Shown here one piece after another: positions 10,041-22,835 of a stretch of DNA of 64,000 nucleotides; within the stretch, counting starts at the first letter, position 1, and each line of letters begins with the position of its first letter. Origin of the DNA: Phaseolus vulgaris (lineage: Eukaryota > Streptophyta > Magnoliopsida > Fabales > Fabaceae). A program made the translations under genes and the position numbers. The notes beneath the pieces are model-generated. The model was given only the letters and a program-made list of their open reading frames with translations. It had not been told where the DNA came from and ran no database searches. The stretch spans positions 3,187,332 to 3,251,331 of the forward strand of contig NC_023756.2 in NCBI RefSeq assembly GCF_000499845.2. The letters are read 5' to 3'.

Positions 10041-13000
10041 TCATATGTGATGATGTTGCAGCTGCAAGAGTCTAGAATATGCCCCCTCTGGCCTGCTCAC
10101 AAGTTCTGCATGGCTACCCTGCTCCACAATGCGCCCATCTTGAACCACTCCGATGCAATCCACCCCTCTAATGGTGGACAAACGATGAGCCACAAGCACT
10201 GTGGTGCGACCCCTCATTAGCCTCTCCAAGGCTTCTTGTAGCACACACTCCGACTCAGCGTCTAGGGCACTTGTGGCCTCGTCCAGAAGGAGAATTGCAG
10301 GGTCCTTGAGCACTGCCCTAGCAATGGCAATCCTCTGCTTCTGCCCTCCAGAAAGCTGCACTCCTCTCTCACCAACCGGGGTCTTGTAACCCTCTGGCAA
10401 GCCACTCACAAATCCATGCACATTGGCTGCACGTGCAGCCTCTATCACCTCACCCTCGCTCGCACCATCTTTTCCATATGCAATGTTCTCGAAAATGCTT
10501 GCTGCAAAAAGTGCTGGCTCTTGCTGCACCAACCCTATCTTCAGCCTCAGAGACTTCAGGTTCAACTTCCTTATGTCCTTCCCATCCACCATCACTTTCC
10601 CTGCAATAGGGTCGTAGAATCTCTCTATCAGAGCAATCACAGAGCTCTTCCCTGATCCACTTGCCCCCACAAGAGCCTGGCTCTGCCCTGCACGGATCCT
10701 CAGGCTCAAATCCTTGAACACCATCACATCAGGCCTTGAAGGGTATGCAAAATCGACATGCCTCAGCTCGATCTCCCCGCGCAGAGTCTCCACCGGGTCA
10801 GCATCGGGATCATCCGGGTCAATCCTTGTCGACCGGTCAAGGATTGAGAACACCGACCCAACGGCCTCCCCGCCGCGGATTATCTCCGGCGCCAGGCTGA
10901 CGGTTTCCGCCACCGAATTTGCCGTGATCACGAGCACCACAAACACCTTGATGACCTTTGAGAAGGTTGAAGCACCTCTGCTCACCAAATGTGCACCGTA
11001 CCATAGAATGAGAGCCTCTGAGGCGTAGAGGGCAAGCTGAGAGAGACCGAACAAGAAGCCGGATGTGAGGCTCCGCCGCAGACTCTGGCGCTGAGGCACT
11101 CGAAGCTCATTGCAGAACACAGATAACATCTTGGTTTGAGCATTGAATGCTGCAACTGTTCTGATGTTGCTCACTCCCTCCCCTGCTATCATACTTGTCT
11201 TTGCATGAGCCTTTGCAGTGTCTCCAGCAAACCCTTTTAGAGATAATTGCTGCAAAATTCAGAAACATCCATTGTTAGCTACCAACCACTGAATCAAACA
11301 CCAGCATAAACCTAGTTATATTCCTAGGATTTTCTAGTTTCCAAGGTAAATGGTTCTACCACATTATTAATAATGTCTAAAAATTAGACAAAATAGGCTA
11401 TATAAGTATACATCAGTTTACACAAATTATAATGTAAAGAAAAATTAAGCATATAGAACTTTAGAAACACAAAGGACAGTTTTTTTTTTCTGAAATCATT
11501 GAATTTAATTGAAAAAGTTGAGATATACTGAAAAAGAGGGGCACTATAATAATTATTGAAATCTAAAAAGGTTGTATCTACTTTTCTTTGTTAAACTTTC
11601 TTTGTTCATGTATAGTAGTGAGGGCAACTTGTGGGGAATTTTCACACACCTTCAACCTATGTCACTGGTTTTTGGCCTACTAAATCCATGCAAGGAATCA
11701 GGGTGAGTGTATCAAATAATAACTGTAAGTATAACGGTAAAACATTAATACTTGAAGACATGGTTGTGCCAAGATTGGTCAAAGGGATTTTGGTAATTTC
11801 AGTAACTGGACTATTCATTTATGGAAAAAAATTTCATCTGGGGTGAAAGAATTCACCAAAATCCACTGAAAAGAACCAAAAGGGACAAAGGGGTGGGACC
11901 CAGAGAGGAGAGAGAATGTCCATGTTCATCTAGCATCCATTACATGGACACCAACTACGTTGAAAGACATTGATTGTTAATAAGGTACATGTCCCTGATC
12001 AATCAGTCTATTTTCTTGCCCTGTGCCTATAGCATGCGCAGAACGTAGAACACTACCCTTAACAGTATTAAATCAGAAGTGATTGTTACTATTAGTTTGA
12101 AAATGATGCCTCAAAATGTGATGCTACTTTTTTTTCAAATACTAATTAATGTGTCACTCTTGTACCTTTATGTGTGGCAGATTTAACTGAAAATTTATGT
12201 AGAAATGCTTAGCTTTGAATAAAAAAGTTAACCCATTTTTCTTATCAGTAAAAAGTTAACCCTAATGAAAAGTAAAAACACACTTGGTAAAAAAAAATTG
12301 TCCAAGTTTACTTTTCAACATAGCATGCTTTTGCGTGGGAATCATCAACACAAGAGAAAGAAAAAAAAAAATCATAACTACTTTTACGCTTTTGCATAGT
12401 GTATGCACAATAAAACACTTACAACTCATGCTGGTTTGACTGTGCTCTAGTTTAATTTGTTTTTCTTTAAAAAAATTACTTTTAGAAGCTCACTTTGAAA
12501 ATAAAATAAGAAAAACTAAATAATAAAACATTTCAAGCATTAAAATATATATTTATACTATTTTTTCATTTTCTTCCAAATCTACCTTACCAAACAATTA
12601 GATTGGAGCATGATAGAGAAATGTGCACCCGAAAAGCAAGATAGAATAAAGAAAGTCCATGTGAGACTATCTCCAGAATCATTCACATGCATGCCCTAAT
12701 TAAACAACTGAGATGTTATCCATATACAGCTAAACCATGAAAATGCAGCAAGACCCAAATGGTCTCACGTGCATGGTCAAAAATATCCAATGGCTTAAAA
12801 ACTAACATACAAGTATTTTTCACCCATTCATCCCCAGTAAGAATATAAGTGTATGCACGTGTGAAGAGAAAGATATACTGAAGAACATACACTATGAATA
12901 GTTTAAGATTATAAAAATCATAACTTTAGAACACACCCTTCTCCCAAAATAAGTGAAAAATTAAATCTTTAGACATTCGACATGCTTTGTGAAATCAAAA

Positions 13001-16000
13001 TTTGAACTTGGTATTAAAATACTAATAAAATATAAGTGGGTGTACTTGAACAAAATACTATATATATAAAAGACTATGTGTGAAGGTCACATGTCTAGGA
13101 CCTGAAAAAGACTGAAACCGATCACGGGTGGAGGAGCTAAAAATAAAAGTTCAGATTCCTAGACAAACTAAAAGGTTTGGGGTTTGTAGGAAATATATGA
13201 ATAATAAAATGAGTGCAATGAAGTTTCCTCTTGCAGTACCCCAAAAATATTGTTAAAAAAATGGTCTACCACTGCAGGGATTTTCTACCAATGAAGAGCT
13301 TGTGTTTCTGTCATATGATGAAATATTTCTTTATAAATTAAACTAATATTTCACAGACAGCTGCCAGATATAATCAAATATTGTAATATTAGTATAATAA
13401 TAAAGTATAGAAATTTGAATTTAATAATGGTGGTTGAACAAGTGCAAGACCCGTCTCAGTGTGAGACATCGAAGTTGATGATCAGGTATGGAATCTGCAT
13501 CCATAAAAATAATATTATTTTCTCCATGCCCATTATTAACTAGCATTTTAATACACCAATCTGTGTTATTTCACAGAAGTTAATGCACTGGACTTTGAAG
13601 GAAGCACGTGCACTGTTCAACTTTGTGAGAGTCTTTGTTGTTTTAGCTTTTGTCGTCTAATGCAATCTTAGATGTGAAGTTGATTTCATTCCACGTTTAG
13701 GATTTTAAGATATTAGAAATTATCATTAATATTTTGAATTTCATCACAGATGTCATGTAACTTTTTACCATCTTTATCTCTCTTACTGATGCATCTATTG
13801 TAAACCGGTAACTAGTTTCTAGAACATGAAAGAGAATAAATATGGTGAAAAAAAATGCAGTATGCAAATTATCTATCCCTGGCCAAACTCCAAACTCTAC
13901 AATAAATTGAAAGAGTGTCATATACAAATGTGTCTTTGAGAACCGTTGCTTGAAACTCTAGCAGAGGTTAGGGCCATGAGAGGATGTCAGAGTGAGGAGA
14001 GAAAACAAAAGGGTCAGGAAAATCACCTAGCTTCATGTCATAGGGAACTGACAAGGGACCCTTTTCTGTGTAATGAATAAGCCAAACACTAAGGTGAAGG
14101 CAGAGTGGTGCAGAGTGGTGCAGTGTGCATTAGTTAGCCAGAAGAACAGTGATTGTTTGTTGTGAATTATTTATTAATATTCAGAAGTGGCACCAAGAAG
14201 AAGAAGAGAGACTATTGAAATTTGCAGAATCTCAATTATCAAACCCCATATCCCAAGCACAAAAATGGGGTGTGGCCTTGCCAGAAGACATGGGGCTAGT
14301 AGCTAGCTGGAGTCTTCAGAATCTGACTTTCCCATATCATACCATATGGTCAAAAATGTAAGACTCACTAGTCACTACTACCTCACACCAAAAGCTGATA
14401 CAACCTTCTGTACACGTACCATTCAAGAATCTAACTTGAATACGTAGAGGACCCCACCCCCCCAACTCAGAAAAATGCAGTGCTGTTGTTGCACCATTAA
14501 GCTCTCTATCATCCACATGCATTATAATCTCTGTCATGGTTGAATTTGGGAACTTGGGCCCTATCTCTTCATGGAGTACTTCACTATGTTGTTTCCATTT
14601 CAAAGGGTTGGCATGGTCATTTCATAAGACTAGTTTATGTGTGCTATGCAGGAAAAAAACATAGATGCAATTTATTTATTCAGTATTTTTGTTGGTGTTC
14701 TTCAATTTGAAGTTGAATTTCACTCTGTTAATCAGTTTATTTTAAAAACTATGGAAAAATAACCCTACTAAGTTTTAAAATTCTGGATTAAAGTTCTGTC
14801 CTTGTGTACCTTTTTCCCTCCATTAGTTGTCAATTTGAAGTACAATTTCACTTTGTTAAAAAAGTGAGCTTTTAATGGCCATTATTAATGAGATTTTATA
14901 GAGCAATATGTGAGTTATTATTTCCCAGAAGTTAATGCACTGGACTTGGAAGGAAGCACGTGCACAGTTCCACTTTGTGTGGCTCTTTGTTGTTTTAGCT
15001 TTTGTCGTTTAATGCCAGCTTGTTTGTGAAGCTAGATTCTCAGTGTAAAAGAGTAAGTGTAAGGTAAGGAATTTTGGGTAAAAATCTAGAGTAACCCCTG
15101 GCCCCACCACTATATGTTGTCTAAGGTCAAACATATGCAAATAACAAGAAGACAAATTTGTAAGTTCACTAAGCTTAACAATTTCCTATGCTCTTGGATG
15201 AAGAATAGTATAAAAATTTTGCACCAAAATTTGATCTGATTTTTTATTATATACAGTCTTGGCAGCATGTCATGTTATCGTGATAATGATTATTTTTTCA
15301 ATTATGTGACATGATGATATGTTTGGTAGAGAGAGAGAGAGAAGAGGGTGTGAGATTTTGTTTACCTGAGCAAAGTTGGCTAGCACAAGTAGAGGGAAGG
15401 TTGCCAAGATGAGCAAGGAAACCCTCCATTCCACTATGAAAGCAACTATAAAAGAAGTAAGGAGAGATGTCATGTTCTGCAGAATCACTGATATCCTCTC
15501 AGCAATTGCAGACTTGACATCAGCTGCATCAGTGGCAAGGCGAGCTGCAACAAGGCTTGAGTTGTGCTCCTCCTCATCGAACCATCCAACTTCATTCCTC
15601 AAAATAGCTAACCAAGTACAAACACCAAAATTTAAGTGCTTGTTTGCTTTGACCAATTTTTGAAAAAATTCAAATAACCCCTTGTTTTTTTACTAGATTT
15701 TTTAATAAGGACAAAAGTTACTTGCATGGTTTTAGTGCTAACCTCGTCCAATTAGAATTAGAGTTTCATCTTAGTAATTGTTATAATAGAAGTTTGTATT
15801 GAAGATCAGCATACATTAACAGAATGAAACTTCAGTTTTGACAACATAGATTATAAGATGAAACTCTAATTCTGATTTGCCAAGAAAGAGTTATTTAAGT
15901 TTAATCTTTCAAAAGTGTTGAAATAGAATGCAGTTTAATCTCACTCAAACACACACCAAGACATAAAATAAACCATACCGGCAAGCATCATTCTTCTGAC

Positions 16001-19000
16001 CCTTGTGGTGAGGTTTTCTCCCATGATACTAAAGAAGTAATGTTGTATCAAGTATGCACCAACTGCATAGAGACCGGCACCAATGTAAATGAAGACATAC
16101 TCCTTAGTCTTCCTCTCCATGGAAGCATAATTTCTGAAGTAAAAGACCTCAATCATGTTGCTCATAACAATAGCAAAAGTAGGGCCAATGAATCCAGAAA
16201 GAACAGAACCAACAGCTCCCATGATTGAATAAGGCCACTCAGGAGCATTCAGCTTGAGCAACCTGAAGAAATATCCATCTGGGGCAGGATTTTTCTTGTC
16301 TGTTTCAGCATTTGATATCATCTCAATACGGCCATCGGCACCAGTGCTATACTGGTAGCTCAAGTTCCTCAGGCTTCCAGACCTGAGACTTAAGGACTTT
16401 GTTGACAATGAATGGCTCAATCGCGATGACCGAGTCCTGCGGGTTGATGGGTTGGAGAAGTCTCTATTTCCAACCATTTCTTGGAACCGAATGAGTGAAG
16501 CATATGTGCCTGTCTTGGCAATGAGTTCTTCATGTGTGCCTGTCTCAACTACTTGTCCTTGTTGTATAACTGCAATGGTATCAACATTCCTTATGGTTGA
16601 TAGACGATGTGCCACAACCACAGTTGTTCTTCCAACCATGAGCCTGTCTAGTGCCTCTTGAACTATGCTTTCAGACCCTGCATCAAGAGCACTAGTTGCT
16701 TCATCTAGTAGAAGGATCTTTGGGTTCTTCAACATGGCTCTGGCAATTGCAATTCTCTGCTTTTGGCCCCCAGATAATTGAACTCCTCGCTCTCCTACCT
16801 GGTGAAAAACAGAAGACATTTTGATTAACACACCCTTGACTAGAACTAATGATCAACTTTACGTACCCAAAAAAAACTAGTACAACTTATTTATGCTTGA
16901 AAATTATTAGCATTACAAACCTGAGTGTTGTAACCATTAGGAAGCAAGGTGATAAAACTATGAGCATTTGCAGCAGAAGTAGCAGCTTCCACTTCAGCCA
17001 TAGTTGCATCAGCTTTTCCATAGAGTATATTCTCAAGAATGGTAGTAGCAAAGAGTGCAGGTTCTTGATTCACCAACCCAATTTGATCACGTAACCATTT
17101 TAGTTGTAGACTCTTGATGTCCACATTATCCAGCAGAACCTGACCTGCTTGGCCATTTCAAAGATATCAACATAGCTGTTAATCCAAGAATCGAAAGTTA
17201 AAAATTTCCATACACTAGGATATTTCATTTGCTCCCAGAACCTTTCTAACATAGAAATGTCATGGTAGTACAAAATATTTTCTACTTCCAAGAGAGTTAA
17301 ACGTGTTTGGTTACCTTCATTTGGATCATAGAACCTTTCTATCAAGGAAACAACTGTGCTCTTTCCAGATCCACTGCCACCAACAACCGCAACAGTTTTT
17401 CCAGCAGGGAAAAAGATTGAGAAACTGCGAAAGATAAACACATCCGGTCTCGAAGGGTAGCTGAAAGTAACATCTTTAAATTCAATGTTGCCATTAACAT
17501 CAGCTAGGCACTTCCCTTCTGATGAATCTTCCACTATGGTGGGTTTCTGATTGATGATCTCCATCAATTTGTATCCCGCTGCTTTGCCTTTGCTGAAAGC
17601 ACCTAAGTTGGAAAAGGACTGTCCCAAACTCCTGTTGAAGTAAACCAACATGTCATGATCACATGAATGGTGTCATTACAAGTTAACACAGAATCATCAA
17701 AAGTTACTCAGATTAGGCCCTCACATGCCACCAACAATGGCTGAGAAAATAGCCGTGAATGCCTTGCCTCCATCTGTTTGTCCATTCCTGATGAAAACTC
17801 CAGCATACCAGAAAACCAGTGCCCAAGACATGCATGCTATTCCATATGTGCATCCTAGGCCTAACCCTTTGGCCATTCCTGCCTTGTATCCAAGTTTTAG
17901 AGTGTTTTGTATTGCATCAGAATAAGAATTCAGTGCCTTGCTCTCCCCAACATAAGAGTAAACAGTTCTAGCTTGAGCAATGGCCTGTACAAATTGCACA
18001 TAATGAAGACCAATTAGTCCCTACATTGATCTGTCACTCTTCTTTTTTTCCATGGAGCCCATTTTTGAGCCAATGATTATGGAAATCAATGTGAAGGACA
18101 GATCTAAACAATCAAAAAAGAAGAAGCAAGTTTAGGCAAAACATAATTTCGTTTCATGTACTTATTTGTGAGCAAGGACCATAGTTGGCATTAGAGCGAC
18201 ACAAGACCACAATCATCATCACCATGCTTTTTGATTATTTTACTCACCAAAGAGAAAAGCTGGCTAGGAACTTTCATGAGTGCTCCACACGACAAGACAT
18301 CATTTTCACACACAAAAACAGCCACTGAACTTGAAATAAGGCGCAAATTCATATGAAAGAAGAGCATGCGCTCCATGTACTCAAAAAAGTAGTAGGATCA
18401 AAATTCAAAAAGCTTTTGAATAACCCCATAAAAACATACAGGAAAAATCAAAAACAAAAGGTACAAAAAAGAATAGAACAAAAAGAAAACAGAACCAACT
18501 CAGCCAAACCCAAGTTTTTTTTTCCTTTGATGAACACTTGATCTTTTGTTTCTTCCATAAAAAGAACGTGTGCAACATCCATGCACATACATGACATGTT
18601 CAAGTTCTTCAACCAAGAATTAACCTCACCTGCTCAGCTATTATTCCTGCATTTGCATAAGATTCACGACTCTTTGATGTGAGGCCAGTGAGTGTGTAAG
18701 CATACAATCCACCAGCAAAAGCAATCCCAGGAATCACTGCAACACTCAGAAGTGCGAGCCTCCATGCTGACACAAAACCAACCACCAGACCAGCCAGAAA
18801 CGTTGATAGATAGTGTATGAAGTTCCCCACCTAAACAAATCACAAAACGTTAAACTAACAAACATAAAACTACAAAACTCATGAAAAAGCAGCGACATCA
18901 ACCATGTGACTAAACCCAAGCGCACGTTAAACCCTGTTTTGCTAACGTGCGCCACCTTGTTCTATCATCATGTATGGCCCCACTTCGGTGGATGTCAATC

Positions 19001-20492
19001 AACAGCCCCTGAAGGCCATGGTTTCTATATGTTCTTTTTTCGTACCATGAAGGAAATGCAACATCAGCTATGTGACCAAACCCGGTGCAAGTTTAATAAT
19101 GTGTTGCTAACGTGCACCACTTTGTTCCATGATCGTGCATGGACCCCACTTAAATGGATATCAATCAACTACCCTAGAAGGCCACGGTTTTTTTCTATTT
19201 TCTTTCTTTAATACCATCAGCTATGGGAATTAATCCCGGCGCACGTTAAAACGTGTTTCGTTAACGTGCGCCACTCTGTTCCATGATCATGTGTCGACCC
19301 CACTTATCAATGGATATGAATCAACTACCCCGTAAGGCCATGGTTTCTACTTCTGCTTTTTTTTTCATACCATGAAGGAAAAAAACACACAAAGATGGCA
19401 AATTTTCAAAGCACCTTCTCGCTTATAGCATCTTGAACCAGTAGTGTGTCTGTGGAGACACTGAAAACAATATCCCCTGTTCTTGCATCCGTGTCAAAGA
19501 AACCAACGTCCTGTTTAAGCACTGCTTCCAGGTACTTCTTTCTCAGTGTGCTCACTTGCCTCTCCCCGGTGTACATCCAGCATGCAATTTCTGGTCGGAA
19601 AGAAAAAAAAGACATCACCCAAAATTAAGAAACAGTACTACATTATTATTCTTTTTACTTTTTTTCTGGTGTTACAAGTTTGATGCATGGTACAATGGAA
19701 GAGGTTGAATTATTGATTGAGGTAATAGAAATGTGTAGCAATGATTAAGGGTAAAAATGCTACATGATAAAGATGAGAATGGAGTGATGGGTAGTGTTAG
19801 GCAGGAAAATCTGAAAGCGGTGAGATTGACAAGTGAAGGAGAAAAGGACGAGTGTGTTTTGTTGACACGGCACGTGGGATCGATGTGAAGTGGCTGAAAC
19901 AACAACAGTCACACACGAAACCTTAGAAGTAATGGTCCAATAAGTGTGATCGATCTTGTTCACAGGTTAGGACCAACAAAACAGAGAGAGAAAGAGAAGA
20001 CAGAGAAAAGGTTAAAAGTTCTTAGAGGGAAAGAAAGAAAGAAAGAAAGAAGATTAGCATACCTGCATAGGATGATAAGCAAACGACAAGCCCAAGGTAC
20101 ACGAAATAGAGAGCATACTGCAATCATGATCATAACAAAAAGGTAAAAAAAAATTAGATCTTGGATCTGAGATGGTGTTGCTTGCTAGTAAGAAACATTG
20201 GTGTTATTGAGAATTTTGACATGAATCAACAATTTAACTGATTAACCTTCGATACTTCTTCTGTCATTTTCTTCAAGTCCATTTGGTTCTTGCCAAAGCC
20301 ATTAACCATTTCACCAAAGAGCAGGAAGAAAACCGGCATTGATGAGCCATGAACAATGGCTCCTAAGCTGCCAGAGATCATGAGCATCCAATCACACTTG
20401 TCAGCAAATGAGAAGAGCTTGTAAAAGGGCAAAGTCTGCTCCTTCTTCTTCTCTGCCTCAGGCAATGCTTTAGGCTCAGCAGCATCAGCCAT
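10041..20492 (-). CDS. ABCB19: ABCB19-type auxin-transporting ABC protein (MDR/PGP class)
   Basis: Ten exons, minus strand: 20492-20247, 20117-20063, 19590-19415, 18830-18630, 17984-17725, 17631-17315, 17144-16921, 16798-15979, 15607-15366 and 11249-10041. All junctions are GT-AG and in frame, giving 1249 aa; Arabidopsis ABCB19 is about the same length. It is a full transporter, TMD1-NBD1-TMD2-NBD2. NBD1 has Walker [10 protein letters not shown] (397-405), LSGGQ (501-505), Walker B ILLLDE (E526) and H-loop H557. NBD2 has GASGSGKSS (1042-1050), LSGGQ (1146-1150) and ILLLDE (E1171). The N terminus ([19 protein letters not shown]) and the S/R-rich linker ([20 protein letters not shown], a likely phospho-regulatory site) are characteristic of ABCB19. 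Family role: ATP-driven auxin efflux at the plasma membrane. All catalytic motifs are intact. Intron 9 is 4.1 kb and carries repeats; intron 3 is mostly a tandem repeat. Confidence 0.96.
13566..13679. repeat. Intron 9 direct repeat, copy 1
   Basis: 114 bp, about 85-90% identical by eye to 14918-15031. Shared core: GAAGTTAATGCACTGGACTT, GGAAGCACGTGCAC and CTTTGTTGTTTTAGCTTTTG. The copies are 1352 bp apart in direct orientation. It contains a CACGTG G-box. Confidence 0.85.
13847..14078. repeat. Intron 9 copy of the block at 5414-5640
   Basis: About 230 bp similar to DNA 4.4 kb beyond the gene's 3' end, in the same orientation. It lies between the two 114-bp direct repeats of intron 9, so the two may be parts of one duplication or insertion history. 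Confidence 0.75.
14918..15031. repeat. Intron 9 direct repeat, copy 2
   Basis: Partner of 13566-13679, including the CACGTG motif. It is closest to exon 9, ending about 335 bp from its donor site. Confidence 0.85.
18901..19395. repeat. Threefold tandem repeat filling ABCB19 intron 3
   Basis: Three units spaced 166 and 156 bp apart, measured at GGCCATGG/GGCCACGG (19014, 19180, 19336), occupy most of the 584-bp intron. Each unit carries an inverted repeat. Units 1 and 3 have perfect 10-bp arms GCGCACGTTA/TAACGTGCGC (18920-18929 with 18943-18952; 19239-19248 with 19262-19271), and unit 2 has decayed arms. The DNA is much richer in GC and CpG than the surrounding introns. Confidence 0.9.
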
Positions 20493-20560
20493 GAGAGCAA
20501 ATCACAGAAACACAGCTTCTGGGGCGGGGAGAACAAAAGGGTGGAAACAAAATAGGATTT

Positions 20561-20622
20561 TTAGACTGACTCGTGGCTCAATGCCATGAACAAGGAGATC
20601 TAGCCCTAGTGGTGTGTGCCAT
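20561..20622 (-). promoter_or_regulatory. Two overlapping upstream ORFs in the ABCB19 leader
   Basis: uORF1 (20622-20578) encodes MAHTTRARSPCSWH. uORF2 (20587-20561), in another frame, encodes MALSHESV. Both lie between the putative TATA box and the main ATG at 20492, so they would be in the 5' leader if transcription starts near 20812. They may lower translation of the transporter; this is inferred from position only. Confidence 0.5.
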
Positions 20623-20740
20623 ATGACTTTTTTCTGGACATTGAATGAAGGAGATCTGAAACAACAACCCCTTTTTCAATATACTCTTTTTTTGCAGTGT
20701 CAATATCGTTTTTGGTTTGGTAGAGATAGCAGAGAAGTTG

Positions 20741-20770
20741 AGAGAGAGAGAGAGAGAAGAGTGTGTGTGT
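20741..20770. repeat. GA and GT microsatellites in the ABCB19 leader
   Basis: (AG)8-9 at about 20741-20757 and (GT)5 at 20761-20770. In the sense direction these are CT and AC tracts. CT-rich tracts are common in plant 5' leaders. Confidence 0.85.
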
Positions 20771-20841
20771 GTTGTTGGACAGTGGTCAAAGGAAGTTGAA
20801 GAGAACAAGAGTTTGGGAAGAGAGAGATGTGTGAAGTGTGG

Positions 20842-20848
20842 TTTTATA
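20842..20848 (-). promoter_or_regulatory. Putative TATA box of ABCB19
   Basis: TATAAAA on the minus strand, about 350 bp before the start codon. It predicts transcription start near 20810-20815 and a leader of roughly 320 nt. Confidence 0.55.
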
Positions 20849-22835
20849 GAGTTAGTGGTTTGGTTTAACTGTGGTTGTAAATTCACTGTTTGGTTGATAA
20901 AGCCACAAAGATAAAGGAATCGAGTGAACAGTGTTATGGGGTTCTGTGCAGTGTCTGGTTTTTACTTACAAGAACTACTTTTCTTTTTATTGCTGAAAAA
21001 TCAAAACACTTTAATACACCTTAATTCATACTAATAACTCTTCTTTTGAAACTTCCAACGTGGATGGAATAAATTAGCTTCTCCAACATAAACTCTATAG
21101 TAGAATAAATATAACAGCTTTTCATCTTTATATTTCCAATTCTATTAACACTTACTATGTCAAATTCATGTCAGAACAAAATAATTAATTTTAGAAGATA
21201 TTAGAAAAAACAAAATAACTTTCCATTAAGACAAAAACATCAGTCAATTTATATTTTTTAAGTACTTTTTTAATCTCATTTTATGTTAAGTTTTTTTAAA
21301 AATTCAAATTGATGATTATTTATTCTTTCACTCCAAAAGAAGCAGGAGAATATTTCATTGTTACTTTATTCTTAAAATTTTATAGGAGTCGAATAAAAAT
21401 TATTTTCATCCTTCCTATGTGTGAAATAATTTTATTCAAAAAAAAATAGTAATATATTTTTTAAGATAAAATTGTGACGTAATTTTGAGTTTCAAAACAA
21501 ATAATGTTTTAAATATATAATTGTTCTGTTAATATTATCTCAATAAAGTTAAATAAGAACAGGTTTGTATTACTAAATTAAAATAAATATTAAAAAGATA
21601 AATTATATCACTCACACAAAATAACAAAGACTTGATATAATAATATTAAGTATAGTGCGCAATCAAGATTTAAATTATATTGAATAAAAATTATCGTGGG
21701 TTGGTCCATTTCATTTCATAATAAAATAATTCTGTTTATGAAATGACATATTTAATAACTTTTAATAACTGTTATTAAATGTTGTATATAGTAAATGTAC
21801 ACTGACACCCTTCAACATTTACTACCGTAATATTCTTTATAAAAACTAATTGACTTATGTTTTCAATTTTAAATTAAACACTAATTTATTTCGCAATTTG
21901 TTTCTAAATTAATTATTTCTTTTTTATAAAAAAAATAATATTTGCAGAGGTTTAAAGCAAGAGTGTTCATAAAAAAATTAATATATTTATTCTTAGTTGT
22001 CATTTCTTTATAAAAAGTCTTCTATTGTGTTATTACTGAGAAAAGTGATATTTAAAATGAATCACTTTAAATACTTATAAAAATTCATCAAATATTACAT
22101 TTGTGAAATATAATATACAATCAAAATACAACATATAAAAAAATATAATTTAAAACACTTGTCTAATTGATATGTTGTTGTAATTGATAAATAGACTATA
22201 TTAATATTATTAGATTGAGAAAAAAAAATTATATTTATGTTGAAGATAACAAAGTATATAATAAGATTAATTTACCATATACAATTCATAATATATATAA
22301 GTGAGATACAAATTAGTTTTGTGACGAAGAATTAAACTTGTATTTATTTTTTATTATTGTATCGGAATATATTTTAACAAGATTTTTTAGATTTATTAAC
22401 ATCTTATCTTTCACATAGATTTTAGTCTCATAGACAAATTGTATATGTCTTGGTACGAACGAACTTATAAAAATCACACATCGAGTATGTATAAAATAAA
22501 TTGACAGTATATAAAGACAATCTTCACATTTAATTTTATTAAAGAAATTATACTTAAATTTATTTTCTAATATTTTATAGTATAAAAAAACTTATCTGTT
22601 AATAATCATTGTATGATTATAAAAAATTTAATTAGATAACTCAAAAAGACTTGTGACAAAATAAAAAATAAAATATATTATGTTTAAAGTGTAATGTTTT
22701 TTATCATGAATTTTAAGGAGAAGATAGTGTTGAGTTTAAATTTAAGAAAACCTATTATACAGCTATGAGTATATTTTAAAGACATAAGTAAAACTTGAAC
22801 GTTACTTCTCATACAATATTCTCTTTTCTTCAAAT

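Noticed and set aside
14149..14603. Open frames in ABCB19 intron 9
   Set aside because: No recognisable domain, no start context or splice support, and they lie within an intron of a complete gene.
20614..20914. 102- and 65-codon frames across the ABCB19 leader and promoter
   Set aside because: The minus-strand frame starts upstream of the putative TATA box at a GTG, and the plus-strand frames are translations of the GA/GT microsatellites.
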